Shown here piece by piece: positions 6,559-7,809 of a DNA stretch of 7,809 nt (its first letter is position 1; every line of letters begins with the position of its first letter). This stretch comes from Deltaproteobacteria bacterium. Its GTDB lineage: Bacteria > Bdellovibrionota > FAC87 > UBA2466. Both the position numbers and the translations under genes were made by a program. Where the stretch lies: assembly GCA_013205415.1 (NCBI GenBank), contig JABMMY010000135.1, positions 1 through 7,809 on the forward strand, in the 5' to 3' direction. The notes beneath the pieces were generated by a model that had not been told where the DNA came from, made no database searches, and saw nothing but the letters and a program-made list of their open reading frames with translations.

Positions 6559-7550
6559 TCTTCTTTTAAATCTCTTCCCATTAAAGTTTGCAGTGCTTCG
6601 GCAGGGGTGGTTCCCTCATAAAGGATCCGATAAATTTGCTCGGTGATGGGAAGTTCAATTCCCGCATGGGTCGAAAGCTCATAGGCGGATTTTGCCGTAA
6701 AAACACCCTCTGCAACCCCTCCTAGATCTTTTTGTATTTGCGTGAGTGTTTTTCCCTCTCCTAGTAAGATACCCACCTTTCGATTTCGACTTAAAGGGCC
6801 TGTACAGGTCAGAATAAGATCCCCTGTTCCTGCAAGTCCTAAAAAAGTAAAGGGATCGGCATGAAAGGCCTTAGCGAGTCTCATGATTTCAGCAATCCCT
6901 CGGTTAATAATGGCGGCCTGAGCGTTGTAGCCCAAATGAAGTCCCGATGCCATTCCCGCTGCAATTGCGACCACATTTTTAAGAGCACCCGCAAACTCGA
7001 CACCGGTCACATCTCTAGAGGTATAACTGCGAAAATAGGAGGTGGATAGGGCCTGTTGAATCTTGGCCGCATCCTCAATTCTTTTGCTAGCCAAAGTTAC
7101 CGCGGTCGGAAGTCGTTTCACCGCTTCGAGTGCGAAGCTAGGGCCCGATAAAATAGTGTAAGGAGATTCGGGAGCGATTTGATGAAAAATTTCACTCACT
7201 CTAAAGTGGGTTCCCACCTCAATTCCCTTCGACGTATTAATAATATGTTTATTTTTTAGAATAGGGGCTATTGGCAGAAACACATTGCGGATCTCCTGGG
7301 TAGGAATCGCACAAACGATCCAATCGGCATCCTTCACCACCTGAATTAAATCCCCTGAGGCCTTCAATTTTGGATTAAGGGAAATTCCCTTTAAATATTT
7401 CCTGTTTTCATGTTTGTCATTGATGTGGTTAACGAGCTCGGCATCTCTACCCCAAACGGTCACGTCACGCCCCGCATCGGCAAAGATATTGCCTACCCCT
7501 GTTCCCCAACTACCTAACCCAACGACTGCAATTTTTTCTAAACCCTTCAT
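6552..7550 (-). CDS. gpsA: NAD(P)-dependent glycerol-3-phosphate dehydrogenase
   Basis: This 332-residue cytoplasmic enzyme reduces dihydroxyacetone phosphate to sn-glycerol 3-phosphate, the backbone precursor of phospholipids. The length is typical of GpsA. The Rossmann dinucleotide motif GLGSWGTGVG (11-20) follows a first beta strand (KIAVV). Further family signatures are NTSKGIE (105-111, K108), the substrate-side SGPSFALE (135-142), the catalytic-lysine motif GALKNVVAIAAG (188-199, K191), NRGIAEI (216-222), AGTGDLILTC (240-249) and SRNRKVG (254-260). The ATG at 7550 sits just before the Rossmann strand, as usual in the family. No clear Shine-Dalgarno precedes it. It is the first gene of the minus-strand cluster, overlaps mfd by 7 nt and faces away from the puuD-like gene across a 108-bp divergent gap, where its promoter must lie if the cluster is one operon. 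Confidence 0.96.
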   Translation of the reverse strand: MKGLEKIAVVGLGSWGTGVGNIFADAGRDVTVWGRDAELVNHINDKHENRKYLKGISLNPKLKASGDLIQVVKDADWIVCAIPTQEIRNVFLPIAPILKNKHIINTSKGIEVGTHFRVSEIFHQIAPESPYTILSGPSFALEAVKRLPTAVTLASKRIEDAAKIQQALSTSYFRSYTSRDVTGVEFAGALKNVVAIAAGMASGLHLGYNAQAAIINRGIAEIMRLAKAFHADPFTFLGLAGTGDLILTCTGPLSRNRKVGILLGEGKTLTQIQKDLGGVAEGVFTAKSAYELSTHAGIELPITEQIYRILYEGTTPAEALQTLMGRDLKEEW

Positions 7551-7588
7551 TGACCCGTATCTTAACTCTAAAGCTTTAAAAAATCGTG

Positions 7589-7619
7589 ATTAAAAACCGT
7601 CTAGAAAATCTTAAATCAA
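7589..7619 (-). promoter_or_regulatory. weak candidate promoter for the gpsA-mfd-RDD-rfaE2 operon
   Basis: On the minus strand TTGATT (7619-7614, 4 of 6 to consensus) and TTTAAT (7594-7589, 5 of 6) are separated by 19 bp, longer than ideal. Transcription would start near 7582, about 32 nt before the gpsA ATG. A 10-bp palindrome, TAAAGCTTTA (7569-7578), would then lie in the 5' leader. The region is AT-rich, so this is only the best candidate I can point to. Confidence 0.25.
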
Positions 7620-7623
7620 TCTG

Positions 7624-7652
7624 TTGGCGTTGTTAAAACTTACGCCTATGAT
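7624..7652 (+). promoter_or_regulatory. sigma-70-type promoter for the puuD-like gene
   Basis: TTGGCG at 7624-7629 (4 of 6) and TATGAT at 7647-7652 (5 of 6) are separated by exactly 17 bp. The expected start site, 7 nt after the -10 box, is 7659, which is the A of the predicted start codon. No Shine-Dalgarno is visible between promoter and ATG, consistent with a leaderless mRNA. The promoter lies in the 108-bp divergent gap and points away from gpsA. Confidence 0.45.
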
Positions 7653-7658
7653 TCGACA

Positions 7659-7809
7659 ATGTTCGACTCATTGCATAGTTGGTTAAGTTATTTATTACGT
7701 TGGGGCCACGTGATCGCAGGGATCTCCTGGATTGGAAGTTCCTTCTATTTTATTTGGCTAGACAAAGCGCTAACTCTTCCTGAAAAACCCAGGGAGGGGG
7801 TGGAATCGG
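7659..7809 (+). CDS. puuD: urate hydroxylase PuuD-like membrane protein (N-terminal 50 residues, truncated by window end)
   Basis: The frame is open from the ATG at 7659 to the window edge. Residues 14-35 (RWGHVIAGISWIGSS, then FYFIWLD) match the first transmembrane segment of the PuuD / urate oxidase N-terminal family, in which an R-W-x-H pattern is followed by a WIGxSFYFxWLD block and a proline-rich turn, here LPEKPREGVES (40-50). Family members are multi-pass inner-membrane proteins of roughly 400 residues, often with a C-terminal cytochrome c domain, that oxidise urate to 5-hydroxyisourate and pass electrons to the respiratory chain. Only the N-terminus is visible, so the haem domain cannot be checked. 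The ATG is chosen because no other usual start codon lies in frame just upstream and a promoter points exactly to it. An earlier ATG at 7648 is in another frame and soon stops. The call rests on recognising one conserved helix. Confidence 0.7.
   Translation, partial: MFDSLHSWLSYLLRWGHVIAGISWIGSSFYFIWLDKALTLPEKPREGVES

Noticed and set aside
7569..7578. Ten-base palindrome TAAAGCTTTA in the gpsA leader region as an operator
   Set aside because: It is short, AT-rich, does not extend outward and has no second copy; too likely by chance.

Overview
This looks like a chromosomal stretch from a Gram-negative bacterium of moderate to low GC. A lipopolysaccharide heptose-pathway enzyme (RfaE2) and what appears to be the start of the membrane urate oxidase PuuD both point to a proteobacterium-like cell envelope. 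The gene styles would fit a Bdellovibrio-like or other former-deltaproteobacterial lineage, but that placement is inference; nothing in the window proves it.

Layout. Positions 1-251 are very AT-rich. They hold the possible tail of an upstream gene (stop at 81-83), a Shine-Dalgarno sequence leading only into tiny reading frames, and a good promoter at 215-243. Positions 252-1436 (+) encode a stand-alone AAA+ ATPase of the DUF4143 type with a nuclease-like C-terminal part. After a 92-bp convergent gap come four genes on the minus strand, packed as one likely operon read from right to left: gpsA (7550-6552), mfd (6558-3001), an RDD-family membrane protein (2956-2024) and rfaE2 (2023-1529). A 108-bp divergent intergenic region then separates gpsA from the first 50 codons of a plus-strand gene resembling puuD, cut off by the window edge.

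How the genes fit together. gpsA makes sn-glycerol 3-phosphate for phospholipids, rfaE2 activates heptose for the lipopolysaccharide core, the RDD protein sits in the membrane with a long soluble N-terminal arm, and mfd couples transcription to DNA repair. The shared theme is envelope housekeeping with mfd carried along. Junctions are tight: gpsA and mfd overlap by 7 nt, and the RDD stop codon directly abuts the rfaE2 start. Only the RDD gene has a strong ribosome binding site of its own.

I see no CRISPR array, transposase, tRNA, rRNA or recognisable new defence system. The most noteworthy signals are small: two plus-strand genes whose promoters place the predicted transcript start at or within 2 nt of the ATG (candidate leaderless mRNAs), and an ambiguous start at the RDD gene, where an out-of-frame ATG leads to an A-AAA-AAC slippery heptamer.
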